This document shows, piece by piece, positions 1 to 7,702 of a stretch of 64,000 nucleotides of DNA. Origin of the DNA: DASUPK01 sp963774305 (GTDB lineage: Bacteria > Actinomycetota > Thermoleophilia > Solirubrobacterales > 70-9); assembly GCA_963774305.1 (NCBI GenBank), contig CAVZEM010000008.1, positions 1 through 64,000 of the forward strand, read 5' to 3'. Within the stretch, counting starts at the first letter, position 1, and each line of letters begins with the position of its first letter. Below the pieces are notes generated by a model. That model was not told the origin of the DNA. It saw only the letters and a list, made by a program, of their open reading frames with translations, and made no database searches. The translations under genes were made by a program, and so were the position numbers.

Positions 1-60
1 CGTTCCCTCCGGTTCCCTCAGGCGTGGTTGGACCACGTGAAGGCAGATGAGATCAGCTGA
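1..60 (+). CDS. possible 3' end of a gene cut by the window edge
   Basis: The first 19 codons in frame 1 end in TGA at 58-60 and read as an amphipathic tail rich in Leu, Phe, Asp and Lys. The rest of the gene would lie outside the window. Nothing in so short a stretch identifies a family. From 61 to 168 I see only a short inverted repeat (GGTACC ... GGTACC, about 77-94) and no coding signal. Confidence 0.2.
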   Translation, partial: RSLRFPQAWLDHVKADEIS

Positions 61-168
61 GTTTCGCTCAGTTCGGTACCACGGCTGGTACCCCGGAGGG
101 CCGCTCAGCTGACCCCCGGCCGCAGACCGCGACGAGGAGTGCTCGGCGCGGGGAGCGCGCCCGCGACG

Positions 169-1071
169 CTAGCGAGTGGCCAGGGCGACGTGGTAGAAGC
201 GGGTCGCAGTGGGTCGTCGCCCGACGGGATGCAGGTAGCGGACGGCGAGCTCGGCCGTCGAGAAATCCTCGAGCAGCTCGAATCCGCGCCGGTCGAGGTA
301 GGCGGGCAGCTCGGCCGGATCGAAACCAAACCGAAAGGGCTCGCCGGCGTAGCGCACGGTGGCAATGGTCGCCCTCGCGCCGGGCACGTCGCTGCGGCCC
401 TCCAGGGTGGAGTGGTCCAGATAGGTGAACACGACGCGACTGCGCGGTGCGGCCAGCGTCGCAAGGTGACGAACCGTCGCGTCAACGGCCGCGGCGCTCA
501 GGTAGCTAGTCACGCCCTCCCAGACGAATAGGGTTGGCGCTCGCGCGCGAAACTCCGTGCGCGAGAGCGCGGCCCCTAGGTCATCGCGCTCGAAGTCCAT
601 GGCGCCCATCGACACGTGAGGCGGGAGCCGCCCCAGCAGGGCTTCCATCCGCGTGCGCTTAATCTGGAGCGTGGCGGGCGCGTCGATCTCGCAGACCCGG
701 GCACGCTCAAGCCCGGGAAGGCGATAGGCGCGGGTATCGAACCCCGAGCCCAGGATCACGATCTGGTCGATCCCGTCGGCCAGCGCAGCGACGAATGCGT
801 CATCGATGAAGCGGGTCCGCACGACGATCCCGACGCGGGCTCCCGGCCAACCACGATCGATGACCCTGACCACCAAGCCGCCGGTCACCGGAACCCGGGC
901 GAGGGCGAGGACCGCGCGGAGGCGCGGCCCAAGGAATGCGTGCGCGTAGGCATCCTCGAACAGGCGCCGATCGGTGGGCATGCGGGACTCGAGCGCGCGA
1001 AACAGCGCGACGAACTCCGCGGTCCGGCTCGGGTCCCCTTGACGTTCCGGCACCTGCGTAGCATCACGCAT
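169..1071 (-). CDS. class I SAM-dependent methyltransferase (leucine carboxyl methyltransferase-like, TIGR00027 type)
   Basis: Predicted 300-residue cytosolic enzyme that would transfer a methyl group from S-adenosylmethionine to an unknown, probably small or polyketide-like, acceptor. The SAM-binding motif I is at residues 106-114 (ILGSGFDTR), followed by the acidic motif CEID near 128-130. The N-terminal SRTAEFVALFRALE segment (about 15-28) is typical of this family. A longer open frame runs upstream to 1215, but family alignment and the divergent neighbour favour the ATG at 1071. That start directly abuts the GTG of the next gene, so one of the two starts may lie further in. The substrate cannot be predicted. 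Confidence 0.8.
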   Translation of the reverse strand: MRDATQVPERQGDPSRTAEFVALFRALESRMPTDRRLFEDAYAHAFLGPRLRAVLALARVPVTGGLVVRVIDRGWPGARVGIVVRTRFIDDAFVAALADGIDQIVILGSGFDTRAYRLPGLERARVCEIDAPATLQIKRTRMEALLGRLPPHVSMGAMDFERDDLGAALSRTEFRARAPTLFVWEGVTSYLSAAAVDATVRHLATLAAPRSRVVFTYLDHSTLEGRSDVPGARATIATVRYAGEPFRFGFDPAELPAYLDRRGFELLEDFSTAELAVRYLHPVGRRPTATRFYHVALATR

Positions 1072-1524
1072 GTGGCCGACTACCTCGGCATCGCCGACCG
1101 GAGCTGGCCGATACTCGGGCGAGTGATGCGAGGTCACGCGGCTGTCTACCGGGCGACCGGCGGACGCATCGGACAGCGTATGCCGGGCCTGCCACCGCTG
1201 CTGCTGCTCGACCATGTAGGGGCAAAGACCGGCAAGCGGCGCACGACGCCGCTCGTCTACATGCCCGACGGGGACGACTTCGTCGTCGTCGCTTCAAAGG
1301 GCGGCTTTCCCAACAACCCCGGCTGGCTGCATAACCTGCGCGCCCACCCCCGCACGGAGGTGCAGATCGGGCGCCAGCGAACCCGCGTGCTCGCGACGGA
1401 GGCCACCGCCCAGGAGCGCCGGAGAATCTGGCCGCGCGCCGTCGAGTACAACCCGCACTGGGGTCGCTATCAGCAGCGAACAGACCGCAAGATCCCAATC
1501 GTGATCCTGCGGCCTTCGCAATAG
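1072..1524 (+). CDS. nitroreductase/deazaflavin (F420)-dependent reductase, DDN/DUF385 family
   Basis: A 150-residue protein of the split beta-barrel F420H2-dependent reductase family, related to the mycobacterial Ddn quinone reductases. Typical markers are the GAKTGKRRTTPL segment (about residues 47-58), which contacts the deazaflavin phosphate in relatives, the GGFPNNPGW stretch and the RHPR-like 'AHPRTEVQIG' region. It probably reduces quinones or other electrophiles in the cytosol or at the membrane. The GTG at 1072 is chosen because residues upstream do not fit the family; the open frame itself extends back to 616 over the antisense methyltransferase. The divergent gene starts at the adjacent base. 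Confidence 0.8.
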   Translation: MADYLGIADRSWPILGRVMRGHAAVYRATGGRIGQRMPGLPPLLLLDHVGAKTGKRRTTPLVYMPDGDDFVVVASKGGFPNNPGWLHNLRAHPRTEVQIGRQRTRVLATEATAQERRRIWPRAVEYNPHWGRYQQRTDRKIPIVILRPSQ

Positions 1525-1693
1525 GGCCAACCGGCGGGATCGCCACCTCGAGGGAAACTGGCCCGGGTTCGGTCGGGTCGTTCTCCGCTTACCACCCGCT
1601 GCCAGCGTTCGGGAGACCTGGTCGCGAAGCTCGGTCGGTATCAGAGGAGGGGTGGAGCTCGGGCGGCCTCGTCGCGACTCCGACGCCCCTCGC

Positions 1694-3355
1694 CTACTGG
1701 TCGTCAAGCCTCCGGCGCAGGACCTTCCCGGTGGAATTGCGCGGGATCCCGTCGGTGAAGACGACCTCCCGTGGGACCTTGAATCGCGCGAGTCTTCTCC
1801 TCACGTATTCCTTGAGGTCTTTCTCAGTGGGGTGGGCGTCTTTCTTGGCGACCACGTAGGCCTTCAGGCGTTGGCCAAACTGTTCGTCCGCAACCCCCAG
1901 CACGGCTACGTCGACTATCTCCGGGTGGCGCAGGAGCGCCTCCTCTACCTCTCCGGGGAAGACGTTCTCGCCACCGCTGACGATCATGTCGTCCTCGCGG
2001 CCGTCGATGAACAGCCGGCCCTGGGAATCGAAGTGGCCCAGGTCGCCCGTGCTCATCAGGCCGGCGACCATATCCCTGCTGCCGCCGCCGGAGTAACCCT
2101 CGAAGACCATCCCCCCACCGACGAAGATGCGGCCGGTCCTGCCGGCAGGGAGAGAGGCGCCCTTCTCGTCGAGAATACGAACCGTGGCCCCGTAAGGTGG
2201 GCGGCCAACCGTGCCCGGTGCCGCGCGCAGATCCTCCGGGGTTGCGATGGCGCCGAAGCCCGTCTCGGTAGTGCCGTAGATGTCGTAGACGAGGTCGCCG
2301 AAGGCCTCGGTGACTTTGGCGGCAACCTCGATGCTCAGCGGCGCAGCGGCCGAGATCACGACACGCAGCGAGGAGGAGTCGTAGCGATGGCGGACGTCAT
2401 CGGGAAGCTCGAGGATCCGCTGGAGCATCACGGGGACGGCGATCAGCGTCGTAACCCTGTGCTCATCGATCGCGCGGAGTGTCGCTTCGGCATCGAACCG
2501 GCGCCGGACCACCATGGTGGCGCCAAGGAACATCCCCAGTCCGAGATACGAAAGCCCGAAGCCGTGAAAGAACGGGGGCCCGATCAGGATCCGCTCGCGG
2601 GCACGGAGTGGCACCCGGGTGAGGAGGGTCGCCATCGGCCCGAGCAGCGAGCAAAGCGGTAGCGAGCGTGGAGCGCCCTTCGGAGTGCCCGTCGTACCGG
2701 AGGTGAGGATGACCAGGCGCCCCTGGGTTCGGGTCGATGGCCCGCGGGTCGATGGAGCCTGGTGGGCGGCGACCATGGCGTCCACCGTGGTCTCGGGCAG
2801 GCCATCTTCTTCCCAGGCAATGATGCGGTTGCCTTCGAAGCCGGCCTCGTCGAAGGCAGGCGCGAATTCCTCGTCGAGGATCGCGCTGCCTGGCATCTCT
2901 CGTTCCAGCACTTGGGCGAGCTGGGGGCCAGCGAAGTCAGTGTTGAGAAGCAGCAGGTCGGCGCCGAGCCGTGAGCTCGCGAGGAGCGCCTCCAGGAAGC
3001 CGCGGTGGTTGCGGCACATCAGCGCCAACCTGCCGCCGGTCGTGATGCCGCACTCGTCACGCAGTGCATCGGCGAGGCGACTGCCGCGTCGATCCAATTC
3101 GAGATAGGTGAGCTCCCCGCGCTCGTCGACGATCGCCAGCTGGTCGGGCCAGCGGGCGGCGGTGGCTGCCCCGAGCGCCGCCGCACCGGTGCCGTGCCGA
3201 AGCGGCGCTCCGAGCATGCGCGCGAAACGGTCCGGACGAACCGGCCAGAGCACGCGGCTGCGTGCCATCGCCCCTAGCGCATGCGGCGCAAGAGGTGCAA
3301 GCGAGGCGGCCTCGCGAATCGCGGAGCGGGCGCGGCCGGGCCGCTCCGCACTCAC
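1694..3355 (-). CDS. AMP-dependent acyl-CoA synthetase/ligase
   Basis: A 553-residue ANL-superfamily enzyme that would activate a carboxylic acid as acyl-AMP and then as a CoA thioester. Visible motifs are the phosphate-binding loop at 214-228 (TSGTTGTPKG), YGTTETG at 360-366, STGDLG at 435-440, the hinge region GREDDMIVSGGENVFP (452-467) and the C-terminal catalytic lysine in NSTGK near 543. The first 45 residues are basic and hydrophobic, as in the fatty-acyl ligases of mycolata and Solirubrobacter. The GTG start at 3355 overlaps the stop of the upstream dehydrogenase gene (GTGA), so the two are very likely translationally coupled. The acid substrate is unknown; medium- or long-chain fatty acids are most likely. 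Confidence 0.88.
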   Translation of the reverse strand: MSAERPGRARSAIREAASLAPLAPHALGAMARSRVLWPVRPDRFARMLGAPLRHGTGAAALGAATAARWPDQLAIVDERGELTYLELDRRGSRLADALRDECGITTGGRLALMCRNHRGFLEALLASSRLGADLLLLNTDFAGPQLAQVLEREMPGSAILDEEFAPAFDEAGFEGNRIIAWEEDGLPETTVDAMVAAHQAPSTRGPSTRTQGRLVILTSGTTGTPKGAPRSLPLCSLLGPMATLLTRVPLRARERILIGPPFFHGFGLSYLGLGMFLGATMVVRRRFDAEATLRAIDEHRVTTLIAVPVMLQRILELPDDVRHRYDSSSLRVVISAAAPLSIEVAAKVTEAFGDLVYDIYGTTETGFGAIATPEDLRAAPGTVGRPPYGATVRILDEKGASLPAGRTGRIFVGGGMVFEGYSGGGSRDMVAGLMSTGDLGHFDSQGRLFIDGREDDMIVSGGENVFPGEVEEALLRHPEIVDVAVLGVADEQFGQRLKAYVVAKKDAHPTEKDLKEYVRRRLARFKVPREVVFTDGIPRNSTGKVLRRRLDDQ

Positions 3356-4386
3356 GGCGCCGGTTCGCTCGCGCCCGGGGAGCCGGGGCGGTCGGCAAGC
3401 GGGGAGGTCACAGCGTGCTCGAACGCCTCCTCGTCATCTCTGGGCTCGGCGACGGCAGGATCGTGCGCCGGTCGGGCGCTCTGCCCTGCAGCCGCCGTCA
3501 AGCGGTAGAAGAACGAGCTCGCCCGCTCCCACGGTCCACGCGTGACCTGCAGCGCTGGCGCGGTGAGGCTCACCCACCAGGGCTCGATCTCGCGGGGCCG
3601 TTCGACGATCGCCCGGCAGACGAGGCCGGCCGCCTGACCAGAGCTCAAGCCGGGCATGTGGCGAAAGATCGGCGTGGGGTCGCTCATCCGGGTGTGGACG
3701 AGCGACATGTAGATCGAGGTATAGGTGACGCCGTCACGGCGCATTTCCGGAGCGAGGCTTCGCAGCCAAACGTCGAAGGCGGCCTTGGAGGAAAGGTATG
3801 CGGCCCAGCGCGGGGCTGGTGGAAGGCGAACACCCAGGGTGGAAACGTTGACGATGTGGCCCTCACCGCGCTCGCGCATCGAGGGCAAGAGCGCCAGCAC
3901 CAGTCGTACAGGTCCGAGGTAGTTGATGTCGATCGTCCGCCGGAAGTCGTGGAAGCGCTCATACGAACGGTCGATCGAGCGGCGAATCGACTTGCCGGCG
4001 TTGCTGACGAGGACGTCCACCTGGCCGTTCTCGTCGAGCACCTGGGCGCCCAGGGCCTCTACGGCGCTGGGATCGGCGAGGTCGCAGGCGTGGACATGGG
4101 CGGCGCCTCCCCGCTCCGCGATGCGCTCCGCGAGATCCTCAAGCCGCTGTCGGGACCGGGCGACCAACAGGACCCTCGCTCCCGCCTCCCCAAGCCGCAG
4201 CGCGGCCGCCTCGCCGATCCCGTAGGAGGCGCCGGTGATCAACACGACCTTCCCCTCCACCGTCTCGCGGAGACGCCCCTCGCTGGGGCCTCCCCCTGGG
4301 TTCATGAACACCCGAGTAAGCGCACGCGAAGCCAGCCGGATCGGGAGCAGACCGCGACGGTCGTCTTGCTCGTCAGGGCGCTCCAT
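3352..4386 (-). CDS. short-chain dehydrogenase/reductase (SDR)
   Basis: A 344-residue classical SDR. The cofactor loop TGASYGIG is at residues 51-58, NAG at 129-131, catalytic Ser182 and the YxxxK pair Tyr197/Lys201 are all present, so it should be active with NAD(P)H. The roughly 45-residue N-terminal extension and the long C-terminal tail resemble acyl-CoA/ketone reductases that work next to acyl ligases in lipid metabolism. It is the first gene of a two-gene operon with the acyl-CoA ligase (4-bp overlap), which suggests that the pair activates and then reduces, or oxidises, an acyl chain. This pathway role is inference from context. Confidence 0.85.
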   Translation of the reverse strand: MERPDEQDDRRGLLPIRLASRALTRVFMNPGGGPSEGRLRETVEGKVVLITGASYGIGEAAALRLGEAGARVLLVARSRQRLEDLAERIAERGGAAHVHACDLADPSAVEALGAQVLDENGQVDVLVSNAGKSIRRSIDRSYERFHDFRRTIDINYLGPVRLVLALLPSMRERGEGHIVNVSTLGVRLPPAPRWAAYLSSKAAFDVWLRSLAPEMRRDGVTYTSIYMSLVHTRMSDPTPIFRHMPGLSSGQAAGLVCRAIVERPREIEPWWVSLTAPALQVTRGPWERASSFFYRLTAAAGQSARPAHDPAVAEPRDDEEAFEHAVTSPLADRPGSPGASEPAP

Positions 4387-4549
4387 CGCAGCATTTCTCT
4401 TGGGGACAACGCCTTGATACCACGGCCACTTGGCGAGTCTATGCCGCTCGAGCTCTATGTGATCAGCTACGGCCGAGCGACTGAATCCCGGGCATCGGTA
4501 TCTGGCCGCGATCCCTCGGTAGGCGATCGAAATGGCTACACAGCAGACG

Positions 4550-4573
4550 AAAGGCCCGCGTCAGCGGGCCTTT
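4550..4573 (-). terminator. hairpin terminator next to the tRNA fragment
   Basis: A perfect 10-bp stem (AAAGGCCCGC / GCGGGCCTTT) with loop GTCA. A near-identical hairpin lies beside the complete tRNA-fMet gene at 9435-9458. It is probably the original terminator of that tRNA gene, since it faces the 3' end of the tRNA fragment on the minus strand. Confidence 0.7.
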
Positions 4574-4576
4574 CTC

Positions 4577-4621
<45 letters not shown>

Positions 4622-4936
4622 ATCGATCGAATCCTGATCGCTCGCCTCCGCTCGGGTCACCTTGACACGGCTCCGATTGCCTGAGGTCTCCTGAGTTGTT
4701 CTCATATTGATGCCCACTTTGATGCCCGGCTCAGCGCACTATGCCCCGCAAGCGCCGCTTTGCATGGAAAAGGGGTCTGCGACCTAGCCTCGCTCAGAAA
4801 CGGGCCGGAGGACCTCCCTGATCCTTGGACGGTCGTAGCGAGAAACGGATCGGACCGCCGATTCGATCTTTCGGGGACGCACGGACTAAGAGTGCCGCTT
4901 CTCGTCCAAAGCGGCGGTCCCTCCGGCCGACCTGCC
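4622..4936. repeat. non-coding stretch with two dispersed palindromic repeats and a 24-bp inter-island repeat
   Basis: No credible gene. It holds repeat copy A (4751-4780, core CTTTGCATGGAAA followed by AGGGGTCTGC) and hairpin copy B (4894-4915, GCCGCTT / AAGCGGC with loop CTCGTCC). Bases 4830-4853 in reverse complement match 32794-32817 with one mismatch over 24 bp. The minus-strand frame next to the tRNA fragment (about 4621-4717) could be a recombinase remnant, but I cannot show it. Confidence 0.6.
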
Positions 4937-5338
4937 CTACTCAGACAGCCCGGCGGCTTCGAGAGCCTCGCGCCAAGCGAGGAAGGCATGCACTCTGGTG
5001 ATCAAGCCATCGCGCAGATGGAAGCGGTTTGCGAACTCTTGGTCGAGTTCAACGTGGCTGGTGCGTCCACGCATATGAACACGCCCTAGCCATAGGACCG
5101 AGTCGTCTAGGTCGCGGACCTCCGCCTCCTGGAAGCGAAACTCGTCCCAGGTCTCCCAGACTGCAGCAAACCCCCGAGCACACTCCTCGCGGCCGCGGTA
5201 GACCACGCGATCCACGGCGGCAGGGCCAGCGGGTGCCCATTCGATGTCATCGGCCAGGTAGCTGGCGGACAGGCCCTCGTCATGTTCGTTCCACGCGTCG
5301 ATCAGATTGCGCACGATCTCGACGTTCTCCTCCGACAT
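4937..5338 (-). CDS. SnoaL-like / nuclear transport factor 2-fold protein
   Basis: A 133-residue protein of the NTF2-like alpha+beta barrel superfamily. The N-terminal helix pattern (VEIVRNLIDAWNEHD), the 'YLADDIEWAPAG' strand and the C-terminal ALEAAGLSE tail are typical of the small SnoaL-like proteins that are abundant in Actinobacteria. Members include polyketide cyclases, ketosteroid-isomerase-like enzymes and many proteins with no known reaction, so no substrate is assigned. A remnant of a second copy lies directly upstream (5342-5419). Confidence 0.75.
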   Translation of the reverse strand: MSEENVEIVRNLIDAWNEHDEGLSASYLADDIEWAPAGPAAVDRVVYRGREECARGFAAVWETWDEFRFQEAEVRDLDDSVLWLGRVHMRGRTSHVELDQEFANRFHLRDGLITRVHAFLAWREALEAAGLSE

Positions 5339-5341
5339 CGC

Positions 5342-5419
5342 CTACTCCGACAGCCCGGCGGCTTCGAGGGCGCTTGCGCGATCCGCGTAAACCCGGTACC
5401 GCACGAGCCAGACCTCGAA
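5342..5419 (-). pseudogene. 3' remnant of a second SnoaL-like gene
   Basis: On the minus strand the sequence reads about 25 codons ending in ALEAAGLSE and TAG, the same tail as the intact SnoaL-like gene just downstream. The last 27 bp match the end of that gene with one mismatch. It has no start codon or fold of its own and lies between the start of the intact gene and the stop of the ABM-like gene. It is best explained as what is left of a tandem duplication. Confidence 0.65.
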
Positions 5420-5420
5420 G

Positions 5421-5723
5421 CTAGCTGCGCTCCTTATGCAATTCCACCTCGTAGACGCTCACGCCCGTTCGGCGCCCACCGGCATCCGGAGGCGACATCG
5501 CGTTAAGTGCGTCGTCGGCCCGGCGTAGATCCTCCTCCGTCTCGTGGATCGTGATGCCGAGACCCTTTCGTCCCTCGCGGTCGACAAGCATCCACAGCTC
5601 TTTCACGACCTCCAGCCCGTCGGGCGGCGATTCCCAATTGGCCTCGGCCTGGCCGCGGGCCGCTTCGATCGCCTGTTCAACGCCATCTGGCTCGCCCTCG
5701 AACGTCGCTATCCGTGCATACAT
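5421..5723 (-). CDS. small dimeric alpha/beta-barrel (antibiotic biosynthesis monooxygenase-like) protein
   Basis: A 100-residue protein. The N-terminus (MYARIATFEG), the central LWMLVDREGRKGLGITIHETEED and the C-terminal VSVYEVELHKE strands fit the ABM/dimeric ferredoxin-like barrel family that is widespread in soil Actinobacteria. Such proteins are heme-free monooxygenases or have unknown roles; no catalytic residue can be assigned here. A strong ribosome-binding site (GGAGAGGAG) precedes the ATG. It is upstream of the SnoaL-like gene on the same strand and may be co-transcribed. Confidence 0.65.
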   Translation of the reverse strand: MYARIATFEGEPDGVEQAIEAARGQAEANWESPPDGLEVVKELWMLVDREGRKGLGITIHETEEDLRRADDALNAMSPPDAGGRRTGVSVYEVELHKERS

Positions 5724-6073
5724 GGCGCGCTCCTCTCCGATTGAACTCGATCACCTGACTCTATTCCCAGCTGAGCGGGCGTCAAGAGAGAGGCCCCCGA
5801 CTCGGTCTCCTGCTTTCCATGCGAAGCGCCGCTTCTCGTCCAAAGCGGCTACTGCGGCAGCCCGGCGGTCTAGTGATCCGCGCTAGACGGCTCTCCGCGA
5901 GCGGCCCGACCCAGTCGTGTTTGCTGCCCGGGTCGAGCACGGTCGCGGCTGCCTCCGGCGCTCACCAGTACATCGAGATGCGGCGAGGCGCGGAGTCGAA
6001 CTAGGATCTCGCGTCCCCGGTCGTCCTCGGGGCGCAGTGCGATCACGGCAACGAAAGACCGCCACTTGAACTG
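5724..6073. repeat. intergenic region with repeat copy C
   Basis: A 350-bp divergent intergenic region. At 5811-5849 it holds a combined copy of the two dispersed motifs: CTTTCCATGCGAAG followed directly by the 22-bp hairpin GCCGCTT-CTCGTCC-AAAGCGGC. Positions 7503-7538 repeat this with two differences. I see no further gene or RNA here. Confidence 0.6.
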
Positions 6074-6391
6074 ATGAGCAAGAGACTGAAGACGCTCCGC
6101 GCTCGCGCTGAAGCTGCCGAGCGGGATTTGGGGCAAGCGGAGAAAGACTTGGAAGCGGCCGAGGCCGCGCTCGAAGACCAGATGAAGGAAACGGTTCTCC
6201 TTCGGCGGGAGCGGGACGATTCACGCAAGCTCCAAACCGCCGAGCGCGAGTCCGCCCAGATTCTCGTGGAGATGGTGAAGGAGGAGAGGGCCAAGTTAGC
6301 TCAAATACGGAAGTGGCTTGAGGAGCAAGACGACGGCTCGAGATGGTTTGCGCTGCGCGCCGTCATCGAGTCGAAGCAGGAGACCAAATGA
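6074..6391 (+). CDS. coiled-coil protein of unknown function
   Basis: A 105-residue, highly charged protein. Residues about 1-85 are a nearly continuous heptad-like run rich in Glu, Ala, Lys, Arg and Leu with no proline, so a long dimeric coiled coil is likely. There is no signal peptide, membrane segment or enzymatic motif. It lies alone inside the tRNA-bounded segment, with repeat copies on both sides. I do not recognise a family; it could also be a fragment of a larger coiled-coil protein. Confidence 0.5.
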   Translation: MSKRLKTLRARAEAAERDLGQAEKDLEAAEAALEDQMKETVLLRRERDDSRKLQTAERESAQILVEMVKEERAKLAQIRKWLEEQDDGSRWFALRAVIESKQETK

Positions 6392-6754
6392 AGCCGCTGA
6401 CCGCTGCGGCGTCTTTCGTTTTTTGACTGAGCGAGGGCAAAGACCGCCGGGTAAACCGCTCGGCGAAAGCGCCGCTCGTGAATATCCGGTTCCGTCAGGT
6501 TCGGGTGCGTCGGGGGCGAGCATGCCATTCATCTTGGGCGGCCCGGAGGGGCGGAATCCCGCGTCGCTAAACCGTTTGGTAGCCCATGGACTACCAAACC
6601 CTTCACCCCCTTGAGGTCTATCGATCCAGCGCGCTCGCCTGCCTGGACCTGAGCCAAGCGGATATTCACGAGCGCCGCTTTCCATGCAAAGGGGGTATCC
6701 GGTTAGCCGCCCCAAAGCTGGCCAAGGCCCTCGAGATGTGATCTTCTACGCGAT
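6392..6754. repeat. intergenic region with repeat copy F
   Basis: A 363-bp gap. Copy F is at 6671-6706: CCGCTTTCCATGCAAAG followed by GGGGTATCCGGTTAG, the long form of the dispersed repeat shared with 7489-7538 (reverse half) and 46244-46272. A short inverted repeat, CCGTTTGGTAG..CTACCAAAC, lies near 6570-6600. No gene is supported. Confidence 0.55.
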
Positions 6755-7471
6755 GTGATCAGGAGGGCGCTGACAGCGGGACTGGCGATGGCCCTTGTGC
6801 CGCTCGCGGCGAGCACGGCGCAGGCGACCCAGTTCACCAACCCGTCGCCGATCACCATCAACGACTCGCCCATAGACGGGGTTGTCACCCCGGCCACTCC
6901 GTCTCCATCGACCATCAGCGTCTCGGGTCAGTCCGGGGTCGTGAAATCCGTCTCGGTCGACCTGAGCGGCTTCCAGCACAACTCCCAGAAGGACGTCGAC
7001 GTGCTGCTCAGGGGACCAGGGGGGCAGGTGGTGACGCTGCTCTCGGATATAGGCGGGAGACCGGCTGCGAGCAGCGTCGACCTTGGGCTGCAAGCGGGCG
7101 CGACGCCATTCCCAGCGCCGGGCGCCCTTTGCGGCACCACCACGCTCACGAGCGGGTTCTTCGCGCCCACGGACAACGACAACGGAAGCCTTGACTGCGT
7201 CCCCGCCTGCGTCGCAGACCCCGCCCTCGATGCGAACAACACCTCGCTCGCGACGTTCAACGAGACCGCCCCCAACGGCACCTGGGAACTCTACGTCTCG
7301 GATGATTGCCACCTCGACGGCGGAAAGATCAACGGCTGGACCCTTGATCTGACTACGGGACCGCTGGCCCCGCCGAGCCAGCCGTCGACAGCATCGCCGA
7401 AGAAGAAATGCAAGCACAAGAAGCACCGGCGCTCCGCAGCCAGCGCCAAGAAGAAGTGCAAGCGGCACTGA
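6755..7471 (+). CDS. secreted protein with P-domain-like beta-sandwich and Lys/Cys-rich tail
   Basis: A 238-residue exported protein. GTG start at 6755, then a Sec signal peptide (RR, hydrophobic core, cleavage after about residue 25, ...STAQA). The body matches a proprotein-convertase P-domain/jelly-roll pattern: VSVDLSGFQHNSQKDVDVLL with GPGG early and FNETAPNGTWELYVSDD...GGKINGWTLDL at the end. After a Pro/Ser linker it finishes with a strongly basic tail (KKKCKHKKHRR and KKKCKRH). Similar tails occur on two other proteins of the window and may anchor the protein to acidic wall polymers; that is inference. No protease domain is present. Confidence 0.7.
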   Translation: MIRRALTAGLAMALVPLAASTAQATQFTNPSPITINDSPIDGVVTPATPSPSTISVSGQSGVVKSVSVDLSGFQHNSQKDVDVLLRGPGGQVVTLLSDIGGRPAASSVDLGLQAGATPFPAPGALCGTTTLTSGFFAPTDNDNGSLDCVPACVADPALDANNTSLATFNETAPNGTWELYVSDDCHLDGGKINGWTLDLTTGPLAPPSQPSTASPKKKCKHKKHRRSAASAKKKCKRH

Positions 7472-7488
7472 TCTCGATCCGGCACCGG

Positions 7489-7538
7489 AAACCGGATACC
7501 CGCTTTCCATGCAAAGCGCCGCTTCTCGTCCAAGCGGC
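7489..7538. repeat. dispersed palindromic repeat, copy D
   Basis: Contains AACCGGATACCC, then CTTTCCATGCAAAG, then the hairpin GCCGCTT-CTCGTCC-AAGCGGC. It lies 18 bp after the stop of the secreted P-domain protein and could serve as its transcription terminator. It is nearly identical to copy C (5811-5849). Confidence 0.65.
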
Positions 7539-7702
7539 TATTTGCGCCGAGGCCCAGAACGCCCTGGTGCGCCGCGCGGCCTGGAGAGTGTCGTCAGGGT
7601 CGCTACGGGCGTGCTTCCCGTGGGAACCACGGAGGTCGGCACGAACTTCGGCTGGCACGCTCTGTGGGGCGAGTTCCGGTGTTAGAGCTACCGAGGGAAC
7701 CG

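Noticed and set aside
169..531. Open frames on the plus strand across the methyltransferase gene
   Set aside because: High-GC shadow frames; amino-acid composition and lack of family features favour the minus-strand gene.
4702..5089. Two overlapping open frames (both strands) in the repeat region beside the tRNA fragment
   Set aside because: They run through dispersed repeats and into the SnoaL-like gene; composition is Pro/Ser/Arg-rich without any conserved pattern.
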